Source: JAJFFW01 sp038534195
Lineage (GTDB): Bacteria > Pseudomonadota > Alphaproteobacteria > Caulobacterales > Parvularculaceae
Direction: 5' to 3'
Assembly (NCBI GenBank): GCA_038534195.1
Contig: JBCAXE010000016.1
Coordinates: 9,102 to 73,101, forward strand
Length of the DNA stretch: 64,000 nucleotides
Under the pieces are notes generated by a model. It saw only the letters and a list, made by a program, of their open reading frames with translations, was not told the DNA's origin and made no database searches. Positions 25,565-34,733 of this stretch are shown piece after piece. Position numbers and translations under genes: made by a program. Position 1 is the stretch's first letter; every line of letters starts with the position of its first letter.

Positions 25565-25984
25565 TTATATGGCGCGCATCTTCAGCGCCATGGCCAGCGC
25601 CCGGCGGGTTTCGTCCCATGAAAGGCGAGCCTTTGCTTCTTCAATCGCCACGAATTCCGCCGCCGCGGCGTCGTCCCCGGCGATGGGCTCGCCGCTCACC
25701 CATTCGCACGCGTAGTCGACCATCACGGTATGCGGGAACGCATAATCAGGACCCGGCATCGCCTCAAATACGTCGATCAGCCCAGTGACGCGAACCGCGC
25801 ATGTAGTCTCCTCGCACACCTCGCGCGCGACCGCCTCGATAAGCGTCTCGCCATAGTGGAGCCCGCCGCCGGGGATTGACCATTGCCCGAGCCAGGGCGG
25901 TTTACCCCGTTTGATCAGTAAAACTTCAGCGCCGCGGAAGACGACAGCGCCAACGCTAACGCGCGGTGACTTTTCTTGCCCCAT
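25565..25984 (-). CDS. NUDIX hydrolase
   Basis: 139-residue NUDIX enzyme. The box reads GGLHYGETLIEAVAREVCEE (G-x5-E-x7-R-E-x2-E-E), so the metal-binding glutamates are intact. The start MGQEKSPRVSVGAVVF leads straight into the first beta strand. Upstream is AGGAGG very close to the ATG. Relatives in alphaproteobacteria are often annotated as ADP-ribose pyrophosphatase-like, but the substrate cannot be read from sequence. It is divergent from the HMCES gene with only 21 bp between the two start codons. Confidence 0.88.
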   Translation of the reverse strand: MGQEKSPRVSVGAVVFRGAEVLLIKRGKPPWLGQWSIPGGGLHYGETLIEAVAREVCEETTCAVRVTGLIDVFEAMPGPDYAFPHTVMVDYACEWVSGEPIAGDDAAAAEFVAIEEAKARLSWDETRRALAMALKMRAI

Positions 25985-26005
25985 GATCCTCCTATAGTGC
26001 GTCTC

Positions 26006-26701
26006 ATGTGCGGGCGCTATCTTTTGACATCACCGCCGGACGAAGTTGCGGCGACTTTCGCGGTGGATGTGCGGGACAATTTTCCGCCGCGCTACAATAT
26101 CGCGCCGACACAGCCGATCGGCGTCATCCATATCAATGAGCGGCGCGACAAGGCTTTTGCGCTCATGCGATGGGGGTTCATTCCGTCCTGGATGGATGCG
26201 GAAAAAGGACACCCCATGAACAATGCGCGTGCGGAAACCGTTGCGGAAAAACCGAGCTTCCGGAGCGCCTACAAGCGCCGCCGCTGTCTTGTACCCGCCG
26301 ATGGATTTTACGAGTGGACGGGCGAGGCTGGCGCGCGCCAGCCCTATCTTGCGGCGCCAGCGGCGGGCGGGCTCTTTGGTTTCGCCGGCATCTGGGAGAC
26401 ATGCCTTGCGGCCAACGGCTCAGAGGCCGACACGGTCGCGATCCTCACCATCGCTGCAGGCCCCGATATGGCCGCGCTCCATCACCGCGAGCCCGTCGTA
26501 ATCGATCCTGATCACTATGATTTATGGCTGCAGACGGACGAACGCGACATGGATCAGTTGACGCCGCTTCTCCACGCGCGCGCGGAAGGCTATTGGCGGC
26601 TCACGCCTGTTTCCACTGACGTGAACAACGCCCGCAATGATGGTCCGGACCTAATTCGGCCCGTTGAAGTCACGCGCTTTAAGACGGATTTGTTTGAGTA
26701 A
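26006..26701 (+). CDS. SOS response-associated peptidase (HMCES/YedK family)
   Basis: Forms a covalent thiazolidine crosslink with abasic sites in single-stranded DNA to protect them. 231 residues. Cys2 must become the N-terminal residue after Met removal, so the start MCGRYLLTS at 26006 is decisive and the upstream ATG at 25976 is rejected. Other active-site landmarks: MNNARAETVAEKPSF with the Asn, GFYEWTGE with the Glu, and LHHREPVVID with the His. There is no Shine-Dalgarno before the ATG; a TATAGT at 25993-25998 lies 7 nt upstream, so a leaderless message is possible. Confidence 0.93.
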   Translation: MCGRYLLTSPPDEVAATFAVDVRDNFPPRYNIAPTQPIGVIHINERRDKAFALMRWGFIPSWMDAEKGHPMNNARAETVAEKPSFRSAYKRRRCLVPADGFYEWTGEAGARQPYLAAPAAGGLFGFAGIWETCLAANGSEADTVAILTIAAGPDMAALHHREPVVIDPDHYDLWLQTDERDMDQLTPLLHARAEGYWRLTPVSTDVNNARNDGPDLIRPVEVTRFKTDLFE

Positions 26702-26780
26702 TACGCCGCGCCGCCACCTTACGGTCAGTATAAAGATCTAAAAAAATATTTCCTATAGAGATTTGCTAGAGCGCATTTCC

Positions 26781-27584
26781 TCAAGCCGCTTTTTTCGCTG
26801 CGCCTTTTGGCTTCGGTTGCGGGCGCGTGAACAGCCAATCGGTCTCGGACGAACCGCTCTTTGAAAATTTATAGCTGCCCTCATTAAAGTCTTTCAGATC
26901 GGTGGCTTTCTCAATGCGGTTTTCGATCGCCCAGCGGGCCATCATGCCGCGCGCCTGTTTTGCGTACATCATGATGGCGCGGGTTTTGCCGTCTTTAGTC
27001 TCTTTGAAATTGACGCTCATCCACGGCGCTTTCAATGCCTTGCGATCGACCGCCTTGGCGTATTCGTTGGAGGCGAGGCACACGATGGTCGGATCGGCGT
27101 GCGTCTTCACCGCCTTGTCCAGTTCCTTCGCGACAACGGGCCGCCAGAAATCGTAAAGATTACCACCGCGCGGATTAGTCAAACGGCTCCCCATCTCAAG
27201 ACGATAGGGCTGGATCGCATCGAGGGGGCGTAAGAGTCCGTAAAGGCCGGAAAGTATGCGCAAATGGTCTTGAGCATATTCTAGATCGTCCTTGTCAAGA
27301 CTGTTCGCATCGAGTCCGCGATAGACATCGCCCGCAAAAGTGAGCGCAGCCTGTTTGGCGCCGGTAATACGGCCGCTGTCTTTGAACGCCTGGAACCGCT
27401 CATAGTTCAGATCGGCGAGCGCGTCAGATATTCCCATGAGCTTTTTGACCTTTGCGCTCGTCAAATTTTTCACCACTGGCGTCAATTCTTTGATGTCTTT
27501 CGACAGGGCGGGCTTTGTCGCCGGGACATCGGCGGGCGCCGGGTCGAAATCAAGCATTTTTGCGGGGGAAAGCAGCATTAACAT
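26781..27584 (-). CDS. yaaA: Peroxide stress protein YaaA (DUF328)
   Basis: 267-residue protein that lowers free iron and limits Fenton damage in E. coli. The start LMLLSPAKMLDFDP matches the family (LISPAKTLD in E. coli), and NYERFQAF, LSGLYGLLRPLDAIQPYRLE (20 residues) and LASNEYAKAV are further conserved blocks. The ATG at 27584 has GAGG 6 nt upstream; a TTG one codon before is in frame but unlikely. It starts 12 bp after the end of the FAD dehydrogenase gene, so they are probably co-transcribed. Confidence 0.93.
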   Translation of the reverse strand: MLMLLSPAKMLDFDPAPADVPATKPALSKDIKELTPVVKNLTSAKVKKLMGISDALADLNYERFQAFKDSGRITGAKQAALTFAGDVYRGLDANSLDKDDLEYAQDHLRILSGLYGLLRPLDAIQPYRLEMGSRLTNPRGGNLYDFWRPVVAKELDKAVKTHADPTIVCLASNEYAKAVDRKALKAPWMSVNFKETKDGKTRAIMMYAKQARGMMARWAIENRIEKATDLKDFNEGSYKFSKSGSSETDWLFTRPQPKPKGAAKKAA

Positions 27585-27596
27585 CAAAGGCCTCGC

Positions 27597-29021
27597 TTAC
27601 AGCATTTTGCCGGGGTTCATGATGCCGTCCGGGTCGAGCGCGTGCTTGACCGCGCGCATCATCGACAGTTCGACATCGCTTTTCGTTTTAGCGATCTGGT
27701 CGCGCTTATGGCGTCCTACGCCATGTTCGGCGGAAATAGAGCCGTTAAACGCGCCGATCACGTCATAGACGCCAGCCTCAATGTCGGGCCGTAAATTGTC
27801 GAGGGCGTTTTTATCGGCGCCCTCCGCCGGGACCACGTCATAGTGAATATTGCCGTCGCCGATATGGCCGAAGGCGACGACTCGCGCCCCGGGGGTCGCG
27901 CGCGCGACGGCGGCGTCCGCTTTATTCAAGAAGGCCGGAATATCCGCGGTGGGCACAGAGACGTCATGGCGCGCGCCGAGCCCTTCATGGTTGATCGCCT
28001 CGGACATGGCGTGGCGCATGCGCCAGAGCGCCGCAGCCTGCGTTTCATTTTCCGCAATGGTCCCGTCACTGATGATATTTTGTTCAAGCGCGCTTTCAAG
28101 CAACGCTTCGACGGTCGTCCGCAAATCGCCGATCCCGGCGGAGGAGAATTCCATCAGGACATACCAGGGATGCGGCGCAGCCAGCGGATCGCGCGCGCCG
28201 TCGATATTTTTCACAAGCAGCGCCATGCACTGGCGCGAAAGGAGTTCAAAGCTTGACGCGAGGCCCCCGGTCGCTTCTTGCGCATGCGCGAGCAACGCCA
28301 CGGCCGCGTCGGGCGAGGGCGCGCCCACAAACGCCGTCACGCGCTCGGTCGGTCGCGGAAAGAGTTTTAAGACGGCGCCGGTGACGACACCAAGCGTGCC
28401 TTCTCCGCCGATAAATAATTGCTTCAGATCATATCCAGTGTTGTCCTTGCGCAAGCGCTTCAGGCTGCTCCAGATCTCGCCGCGCGGCGTCACGACCTCG
28501 AGGCCAAGCACAAGCTCGCGCATATTGCCGTATCGCAAGACGTTGACGCCGCCGGCGTTCGTCGAGATGACGCCGCCGATCTGACACGAGCCCTCGGACC
28601 CGATGGAAAGTGGAAACAGGCGATTGACGGCGCGCGCCTCTTCTTGCGCATCGTGAAGCGTGACGCCGGCATCTACCGTCATCGTGTTGTCAAGCGCCGA
28701 GATATCCCGGATCGTCCGCATACGTTTCAGCGAAAGGAGGATTTCCGGGCCAAAGGGGATTTGACCGCCTACAAGGCCGGTGTTGCCTCCCTGGGGGGTG
28801 ATCGCAATCTTCTCTTGCGCGCAGAGTTTGACGACCGCCGCGACTTCTTGCGTGGACGTCGGCGCGACGATCAGCGCCGCTTTCCCCGGCCAACGGTCGC
28901 GCCACTCGGAAAGGAAGGGCGCCGCTTCGTCGCCATGAAACACGCCTTTTGGGCCGACAATGTCAGCAATGGCGTCGAGCGCACCGGCGGACGGCGCGGT
29001 GAATTTGGCGGGCGCATTCAT
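27597..29021 (-). CDS. FAD-binding D-2-hydroxyacid / D-lactate dehydrogenase
   Basis: 474-residue flavoenzyme of the vanillyl-alcohol-oxidase fold. The FAD domain (about 35-220) contains ITPQGGNTGLVGG and GSEGSCQIGGVISTNAGG; the C-terminal cap contains GHIGDGNIHYDVV with the conserved His and ends with SAEHGVGRHKRDQI, both found in D-lactate, D-2-hydroxyglutarate and glycolate dehydrogenases (GlcD/DLD type). The exact acid cannot be decided; D-2-hydroxyglutarate dehydrogenase is the commonest role for soluble proteins of this length in alphaproteobacteria. Confidence 0.88.
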   Translation of the reverse strand: MNAPAKFTAPSAGALDAIADIVGPKGVFHGDEAAPFLSEWRDRWPGKAALIVAPTSTQEVAAVVKLCAQEKIAITPQGGNTGLVGGQIPFGPEILLSLKRMRTIRDISALDNTMTVDAGVTLHDAQEEARAVNRLFPLSIGSEGSCQIGGVISTNAGGVNVLRYGNMRELVLGLEVVTPRGEIWSSLKRLRKDNTGYDLKQLFIGGEGTLGVVTGAVLKLFPRPTERVTAFVGAPSPDAAVALLAHAQEATGGLASSFELLSRQCMALLVKNIDGARDPLAAPHPWYVLMEFSSAGIGDLRTTVEALLESALEQNIISDGTIAENETQAAALWRMRHAMSEAINHEGLGARHDVSVPTADIPAFLNKADAAVARATPGARVVAFGHIGDGNIHYDVVPAEGADKNALDNLRPDIEAGVYDVIGAFNGSISAEHGVGRHKRDQIAKTKSDVELSMMRAVKHALDPDGIMNPGKML

Positions 29022-29111
29022 GGCCTTAAGATCGTGGGTTTTCTCGCCCGGTCAAGAGCGCCCGAGCTGGCGAGGGGCGGCGAAGCGTCTCACGCAGGCA
29101 GCGCCGTCACC

Positions 29112-30011
29112 TTAATTCATATCGGTGGCGAAGATTTCAATCTTCAATGCGTATGGCGGCGTGTCGGACCATGCTTCTTCTGGCGGATTGGCTGCGCTCG
29201 TATAGACGACAATGTCGAGAGGCTGGCCCCAGTCTTCGCCGCCGGCGGCGATGTCGCCCGGTATCAGTCTGATTGTTTCGCCGCCTGAGGTGACTTCCAC
29301 GGGAATATTCCGGCCCCTCAAAGCCTGTTTAAAGTTCGGATCGCTTTTCTGGATCGATCGAGCGTCGTCAATCTGCCGGATGCGAATGTCTGAAAACTCC
29401 GCCTGATGCGAAATTGGCGCGTCGCTGTTTTCAAGGATCGCCACCAGCGCGGGACGCCGCCGCGCGTCGGATAGGGTGATGTTGTAAGAACGCATTTCGC
29501 GCCGCCGCTCTTGCGGTGCGATCTCCAGTTTCATCGTCTCACCCAGCGCGCCGCGCGAAAAACTTCTTTGCGAAGGCGCGCGGTAAAGAATTTCCAGTGT
29601 CTCGTCCTGGCCCGTGCGCAGAACGATGCGATCCGCCTCAACCGCCTCAATCGTGGCGTCGCCAAAGTAAGCGCGCGTCAACGCCCCGTTATCGTCGATC
29701 GGCATGATCGCAGCCGCGCCATCGACGGCGAGCGTGGCGCGTTTGGCGCGGATTTCAGAGTCTTGCGTCCGTGGGCGCGGTGCTCGGCGCGCCGTCACCG
29801 GATCATCCGGCACTTCAATTGCGTCCACGGGCGGCAAATCATCGTTGGCGACGCGGTCGCTCCATAGCGCTTCTTGTCGCGGCGTTTGGACCGCACTCAG
29901 AATATCCTCGTTCGTCGCCTCTCTTGTCTGTGGCGACGGAGCGGTGGCGCACGCGGTGATCACGGCGGCGCATGCGACCATCGCGGTTTGGGTCAAAAAT
30001 TTCTGGCGCAT
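29112..30011 (-). CDS. Lipoprotein of unknown function, partner of the metzincin gene
   Basis: 299 residues, signal peptide with lipobox (AVITACATAP, Cys about residue 21), then an acidic/proline-rich linker and a mainly beta C-terminal half (about 110-299) with no named domain I recognise. The segment EILYRAPSQRSFSRGALGET and an ending in PPYALKIEIFATDMN are its clearest features. The gene begins 3 bp after the stop of the metzincin gene on the same strand, so the two are one transcript. A chaperone, anchor or inhibitor for the protease is possible but is inference. Confidence 0.7.
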   Translation of the reverse strand: MRQKFLTQTAMVACAAVITACATAPSPQTREATNEDILSAVQTPRQEALWSDRVANDDLPPVDAIEVPDDPVTARRAPRPRTQDSEIRAKRATLAVDGAAAIMPIDDNGALTRAYFGDATIEAVEADRIVLRTGQDETLEILYRAPSQRSFSRGALGETMKLEIAPQERRREMRSYNITLSDARRRPALVAILENSDAPISHQAEFSDIRIRQIDDARSIQKSDPNFKQALRGRNIPVEVTSGGETIRLIPGDIAAGGEDWGQPLDIVVYTSAANPPEEAWSDTPPYALKIEIFATDMN

Positions 30012-30014
30012 GGT

Positions 30015-31670
30015 TCAGCCTCCAAATCTTCCGTTGGTGCGCGGGCCGACGAAGGTAATGTTCCCCCAACTTGAAAAGTCATTGATCGTGTCGGCCGTGT
30101 CGCCGTCTTCGTTTAAGTCAAGCGCGCCGCAATTGTCCGTGTTATCGCCGTCGCTATTGAGATCGGCGTCCCGGCTTTCATAAAGTCCTTCCGGATCATT
30201 GAGGCAATTTTCATCCAGCGTGCGACCCATGCCGGTTGAAAAGTCTGTTTCATTACTGAACGCGCCGGGCAGGGCGCCGTTTGTTTCGTGGGCGCCGGCC
30301 TGTTGATAATAAAGCGGGCTATAGACCGGTTCGCTTCGGCGTCCGGCGTTGTTGTCGCCGGTTCGGAGCTGCCAGGAATAGCTCATGACGCTGTTGTGGT
30401 TCGGTTTGTAACGCCCGTGATCAGCGCCGCCATGGCGCAAGCCAAGATCATGACCAAATTCATGGATGAATGTTTCCACCATACTTTTGACGGTCTGGAA
30501 ACTGGCGCTGAAATTATCAAAACTGACGATGAAATCATCGCCGCCATTCCCTGTATTGAAATTGACGTCGCTGCGGCCGCTAGACCCGTTAGGGCGCGCA
30601 TTCGCCCAGATGCCGTAATGATAAATGCGTCCGCGCGCGGCATTATCGAAGTTTGCGCCTTTGAGATCATAAAAGCTTGTTTGCCCGAGCATGGCGTTGG
30701 TTGCGATGTCGAGATCGATCGCGCTCGAAAACGGCACCGTTCCAGACCGGTCGATCACAACATTGATGCCGTGATCGCTTGAGGGATTGATAAACGGCGC
30801 ATCGGCGAATGTCTCTTCCACATTCGTCCAGACGGCGGCTGTGGGCGGATTATCGAGATTTTGCATAATATCGACTTCGATGAAGACGTCCGGCTTGAGT
30901 GGGTCGGCGCCGAGACCCGGCAGGTCGACGTCAATCACGCCGTCACCGTCCGCGTCATATCCATTTTCTTCCCAAGTGTCCGGAATATCGTCGCCGTCGC
31001 GATCAAGGGTGCCCTCTGTCCGAGGCATCCGATAGGCGCGCGACGCGCTGGTCTGACCATCCGTATTCTGAACGGATATTTGCAGCGTTTCAGCCGCCGC
31101 GCCTGTCCACGGCACGATATAACTGACCCAGTGATAGACTGGAAACGCCAAGTCTTCGGGCGGTACGCCGAAGAGATCATTGCGTAAGCCTTTATGCGCC
31201 ACTGTCGGTTGAACGGCGCCGTTTACGAAGACTTCCGCGTCCACATCTCCGTTCGCCGCCTGCACATAGAGCCAGGTCGTAACGGTGCTGTCAGTGTTGA
31301 AGTCTGCGTAGACGAGACTGATCCGATCGATCCGCGGCGGCGTTGTCGGTTGCGCCTCGGTTACAGTGAATGTTCGTATCTCCGAACGCACATCGCCAAA
31401 TCGAAGCTGCACATTATGGGCGCCGAGGCTCGCCCCGTCAGGGACTGAAAAGATGCGTGACGACAAAAAGCCGCCGGGCAATGCTTGTTCAGAACCCGTC
31501 TCGGCGTCCCAATAAGCGGTCGTCAGAAACGTATCGCCATCGACTTCGACAAGCGTGCGTTCCGGACCGCTGTTGGGGTTAAGGGCGTCCAAATCAACGC
31601 TCGTACATCCAACCGCCGCTATCATAAGCGGTGCAGGAAAAAGCGGCGTTTTGCGAAAATTCCAGGCCAT
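30015..31670 (-). CDS. Metzincin-type zinc metalloprotease lipoprotein
   Basis: About 551 residues. N-terminal signal with lipobox-like AAVGC (Cys about 22), an IPT/TIG-like beta region (about 25-110), a calcium-binding thrombospondin-3-like stretch DRDGDDIPDTWEENGYDADG (about 230), then the catalytic segment HEFGHDLGLRHGG (about 403), which is the full HExxHxxGxxH zinc motif of metzincins, followed by a Met-turn in NSVMSYSW (about 428). Near the C-terminus are further Asp-rich repeats (DADLNSDGDNTDN, DLNEDGDTAD) like dockerin or EF-hand loops. The start at 31670 has GGGGGAG before it. Likely anchored at the outer membrane facing outward. Substrate unknown. Confidence 0.8.
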   Translation of the reverse strand: MAWNFRKTPLFPAPLMIAAVGCTSVDLDALNPNSGPERTLVEVDGDTFLTTAYWDAETGSEQALPGGFLSSRIFSVPDGASLGAHNVQLRFGDVRSEIRTFTVTEAQPTTPPRIDRISLVYADFNTDSTVTTWLYVQAANGDVDAEVFVNGAVQPTVAHKGLRNDLFGVPPEDLAFPVYHWVSYIVPWTGAAAETLQISVQNTDGQTSASRAYRMPRTEGTLDRDGDDIPDTWEENGYDADGDGVIDVDLPGLGADPLKPDVFIEVDIMQNLDNPPTAAVWTNVEETFADAPFINPSSDHGINVVIDRSGTVPFSSAIDLDIATNAMLGQTSFYDLKGANFDNAARGRIYHYGIWANARPNGSSGRSDVNFNTGNGGDDFIVSFDNFSASFQTVKSMVETFIHEFGHDLGLRHGGADHGRYKPNHNSVMSYSWQLRTGDNNAGRRSEPVYSPLYYQQAGAHETNGALPGAFSNETDFSTGMGRTLDENCLNDPEGLYESRDADLNSDGDNTDNCGALDLNEDGDTADTINDFSSWGNITFVGPRTNGRFGG

Positions 31671-31824
31671 TGTTCTCCCCCGGTTTGCATTAAACAAAAC
31701 CGAAAATAGAATTACTCCTTACCCGGCGGACTCGCAAGAAAAAGCGTAAGCCGCTGTGACCGATGTCACCATCGCGATTAAAATTTAGCACGAACCGCCA
31801 AATTGTATGAATTAGCGGTAATCC

Positions 31825-32787
31825 TTACTCGAATTTTTCTCGCGGCGCCGCAGCGCGCGTCAGGCGATCGTTTATTGCTTCGCCAAGGCCATGCGCTGGA
31901 ATAGGCGCTACAGCGATTTTCTTTAGACTGTTTTTAAAACAAACGGCGTCCAGAGCGCGTAAATGCGCAAAAAGGTTTGCGGCGGCTTCCCGCAGGTCGC
32001 CGCTAGCGCTGAGATTGAGCGAATGCGCGGTATCGCCGGCGATGTCGCCGAAACCAAGGAAGGCTTCATCGGGCTCGGCGCTTTGCGCATCCAGCCGCAG
32101 GAACGCGCCGGGCGCGTAGTGGCTCGCTAACATACCAGGCGCAAGTGGTTGTTCCGTATCAAAATGATCGCGCAGCGGTGCGCCAATGATGCGCTCAATC
32201 GTTTTGCGGTCAACGCCGCCGGCGCGCAACAGAAATGCGTCGCCGCCATTCACATGGACAATGGTTGACTCAACACCGACGTTGCTTGCTCCCCCGTCAA
32301 GCACATAATCGACCTTGTCGCCGAGGCTTTCGCGCACGTGCGCTGCTGTGGTCGGACTGACCGCGCCTGACCGGTTTGCGCTCGGCGCGGCAACGGGTGT
32401 CCCCGCTGCTTCAAGAAGCACGCGGGCGATCGGGTGGGCCGGCGCGCGCAGGGCGATGGTGTCGAGCCCGGCGGAGAGGAGAAGCGATAATGGGCTCGTC
32501 GGTCGTCGCGCCGTGACCAAGGTGAGCGGACCCGGCCACAGGCTTTCAGCCAGAATTCTGGCGAGCGGCGAGATCGTCGCGTGCTCTTCGGCGGCGGCGA
32601 GGTCTGGCACATGCGCGATCAGCGGATTAAAGGTGGGGCGTCCCTTTGCTTCGAAAATGCGCGCGACCGCTGCGTCATTTGTTGCATCAGCGGCGAGGCC
32701 ATAGACGGTCTCGGTGGGCATCGCCACGAGCCCGCCCTTTTTGATCGTCTCAGCGGCTTGGTTAATCATCCGGTCCGGTGTTGTCAT
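31825..32787 (-). CDS. Threonylcarbamoyl-AMP synthase (Sua5/TsaC)
   Basis: Makes threonylcarbamoyl-AMP for the t6A37 modification of ANN-decoding tRNAs. About 320 residues, so it is a Sua5-type protein with the extra C-terminal domain. The catalytic domain shows KKGGLVAMPTETVYGLAADA, then SLWPGPLTLV and APSANRSGAVSPTTA. The C-terminal Sua5 domain follows from PLAPGMLASHYAPG, with the linker HYAP typical of Sua5. Start chosen at 32787 by family length before the PTETVYG motif; in-frame ATGs at 32808 and 32817 are possible. Confidence 0.9.
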   Translation of the reverse strand: MTTPDRMINQAAETIKKGGLVAMPTETVYGLAADATNDAAVARIFEAKGRPTFNPLIAHVPDLAAAEEHATISPLARILAESLWPGPLTLVTARRPTSPLSLLLSAGLDTIALRAPAHPIARVLLEAAGTPVAAPSANRSGAVSPTTAAHVRESLGDKVDYVLDGGASNVGVESTIVHVNGGDAFLLRAGGVDRKTIERIIGAPLRDHFDTEQPLAPGMLASHYAPGAFLRLDAQSAEPDEAFLGFGDIAGDTAHSLNLSASGDLREAAANLFAHLRALDAVCFKNSLKKIAVAPIPAHGLGEAINDRLTRAAAPREKFE

Positions 32788-32888
32788 CGTGACGCGACAT
32801 GTAGTCATCTGCTGCATCGAACGCTAGCCGCCTGTGTTATAATGCGCGAAAATGAGATTTGTTCTCGTCCTTGACAGGAGTTTGCCCA

Positions 32889-34667
32889 ATGACATTCGCC
32901 ACGCCGCTGCGCGATATGCGTTTCGCCCTTAACCACATGGCGGACTTCGACGCCCTCGCCAAAACAGGCGCGTTTGAAGACCTGTCGGAAGATTTGGTCG
33001 ACGCCATCCTTGAGGAGATGGGGAAGTACTGCGACCAGGTTGTCGCGCCTCTCAATTGGGAAAGCGACCAGAACGGCGCGACGCTTGAGAACGGTGTTGT
33101 GCGCACGAGCCCCGGTTTTAAGGAAGCCTATCAGCAATATGTGGAGGGCGGCTGGAGCGCGCTCGCCTTTCCTGAAGAGGCGGGCGGGCAGGGGCTGCCG
33201 CAAACGCTGGCGGTCGCGCTCGTCGATGCGCTGAACGCCGCTTGCATGTCGTTCGCCATCGGTACGACGCTCACGACCGGCGCTGTGAAGGCGATTTTGA
33301 ACGTCGGCACCGAAGAGCAAAAAGGCCTGTATCTCGAAAAAATGGTGAGCGGCGAGTGGACAGGCACGATGAATCTTACCGAGCCGCAAGCCGGTTCCGA
33401 TTTGAGCGGTATCCGAACAAAAGCCGAGCCGATCGGCGACGGGCGATACAAGATTACCGGTCAGAAGATTTATATCACCTACGGCGACCATGACATCGCC
33501 GATAATATTGTTCACCTCGTCCTGGCGCGATTGCCCGATGCGCCGGAGGGCACAGGCGGCATTTCGATGTTCCTGGTGCCGAAGGTTCATGTGAACGATG
33601 ATGGATCTCTGGGCGCGCGCAACGATGTCCAATGCGTGGGTCTTGAAGAAAAAATGGGCCTTCACGGCAGCCCCACTTGCGTCATGGCCTATGGCGAACA
33701 TGGCGAGTGTTACGGCACGCTCCTTGGCGAAGAGAACAAGGGGCTCAAAAACATGTTCATCATGATGAACTCCGCCCGTCTTGATGTGGGCGTGCAGGGG
33801 GTCGGCGTGGCTGAGCGGGCCTACCAGCATGCGCTCGCCTATGCGCTTGAGCGCAAACAGGGGCGTGCGCCCGGCGTGCGCAGCGGCGACCAGATCGCAA
33901 TCTATGAGCACCCCGACGTGCGGCGAATGCTTTATTCCATGAAGGCGCTCGTCGAAGCGTCGCGCGGTATTTGTTACGCCAACGCCGTCGCGTATGATTT
34001 GGCCCGCACTGCGCCGGACGACGCCGCACGGGCGCGCGCCAGTGCGCTTGAAGGACTGCTCACGCCGATTTCAAAAGCCTGGTCGACCGACCGCGCTAAT
34101 GAGGTGACGTCGCTCGGCGTGCAGATTCATGGCGGTATGGGGTATGTGGAAGAGACGGGCGCGGCGCAACATATGCGTGATGCGCGCATCGCCGCCATCT
34201 ACGAAGGCACCAACGGCATCCAGGCGATGGACCTTGTCGGTCGCAAGCTGCAAGGCGACGGCGGCGCGGCGGCTAAGGATTTTATCAGTATGGTGATGGA
34301 AAATGCGGCGGCGTTAAAAGCGTCCGGCAATTCGGCGCTCACCGACGCAGGCGCGAAACTGGCGGCGGCGGCGACCGCTTTAACGGAGTCGACAAATTGG
34401 CTCCTTGAAACCGCAAGCGCTGATCAGGAGGCTGTCCTCGCTGGCGCGACGCCCTATCTCAAGCAGTTCGGCAATGTGGCGGGCGGTCATTATCTCGCAT
34501 CCGGCGCGCTTCGCGCTCTGGCTCAGGACGATCCGGCTTACGCGTCAGCGAAAGTGACCTTGGCGGCGTTTTTCGCGGACAACTACCTGACGGAAGCGGT
34601 CAGCTTAACGGCGGCCGTAACCGCCGGTGCGGTGGAACGCCTGGAGCCGGCGCTCCTTAGTGCATAA
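32889..34667 (+). CDS. Acyl-CoA dehydrogenase, DmdC-type (paralog 1)
   Basis: 592-residue flavoprotein that makes the first double bond in beta-oxidation-type pathways. It has the standard N-terminal, beta-barrel and C-terminal domains plus the extra C-terminal domain of about 130 residues that marks the DmdC/FadE-like group. The N-terminus TPLRDMRFALNHMADFDALA is diagnostic of this group. FAD/CoA landmarks: MNLTEPQAGSDLSGIRTKAE and the catalytic glutamate in IYEGTNGIQAMDLVGRKL. GGAG lies 8 nt before the ATG. A paralog is at 53417-55213. The preferred acyl chain is not visible; DmdC itself handles methylmercaptopropionyl-CoA. Confidence 0.92.
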   Translation: MTFATPLRDMRFALNHMADFDALAKTGAFEDLSEDLVDAILEEMGKYCDQVVAPLNWESDQNGATLENGVVRTSPGFKEAYQQYVEGGWSALAFPEEAGGQGLPQTLAVALVDALNAACMSFAIGTTLTTGAVKAILNVGTEEQKGLYLEKMVSGEWTGTMNLTEPQAGSDLSGIRTKAEPIGDGRYKITGQKIYITYGDHDIADNIVHLVLARLPDAPEGTGGISMFLVPKVHVNDDGSLGARNDVQCVGLEEKMGLHGSPTCVMAYGEHGECYGTLLGEENKGLKNMFIMMNSARLDVGVQGVGVAERAYQHALAYALERKQGRAPGVRSGDQIAIYEHPDVRRMLYSMKALVEASRGICYANAVAYDLARTAPDDAARARASALEGLLTPISKAWSTDRANEVTSLGVQIHGGMGYVEETGAAQHMRDARIAAIYEGTNGIQAMDLVGRKLQGDGGAAAKDFISMVMENAAALKASGNSALTDAGAKLAAAATALTESTNWLLETASADQEAVLAGATPYLKQFGNVAGGHYLASGALRALAQDDPAYASAKVTLAAFFADNYLTEAVSLTAAVTAGAVERLEPALLSA

Positions 34668-34675
34668 GGCATGGG

Positions 34676-34702
34676 TTGACATGTTATAACGGCGGTTATA
34701 AT
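34676..34702 (+). promoter_or_regulatory. Consensus sigma-70-type promoter for the toxin-antitoxin pair
   Basis: TTGACA at 34676-34681 and TATAAT at 34697-34702, both perfect hexamers, separated by 15 bp (2 shorter than ideal). The -10 element is part of the GTTATAAC palindrome cluster, so occupied operators would block it. Confidence 0.65.
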
Positions 34703-34720
34703 TATAACTTGCGTTATAAC
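34683..34720. promoter_or_regulatory. Palindromic operator cluster of the AbrB-Doc module
   Basis: Four copies of the self-complementary 8-mer GTTATAAC or a one-base variant: 34683-34690, 34695-34702, 34701-34708 and 34713-34720. Centres are 12, 6 and 12 bp apart and the whole 38-bp block is nearly symmetric. It covers the promoter and ends 13 bp before the antitoxin ATG, the classic site for self-repression by an antitoxin or antitoxin-toxin complex. Confidence 0.75.
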
Positions 34721-34733
34721 TAGGATAATCGCG

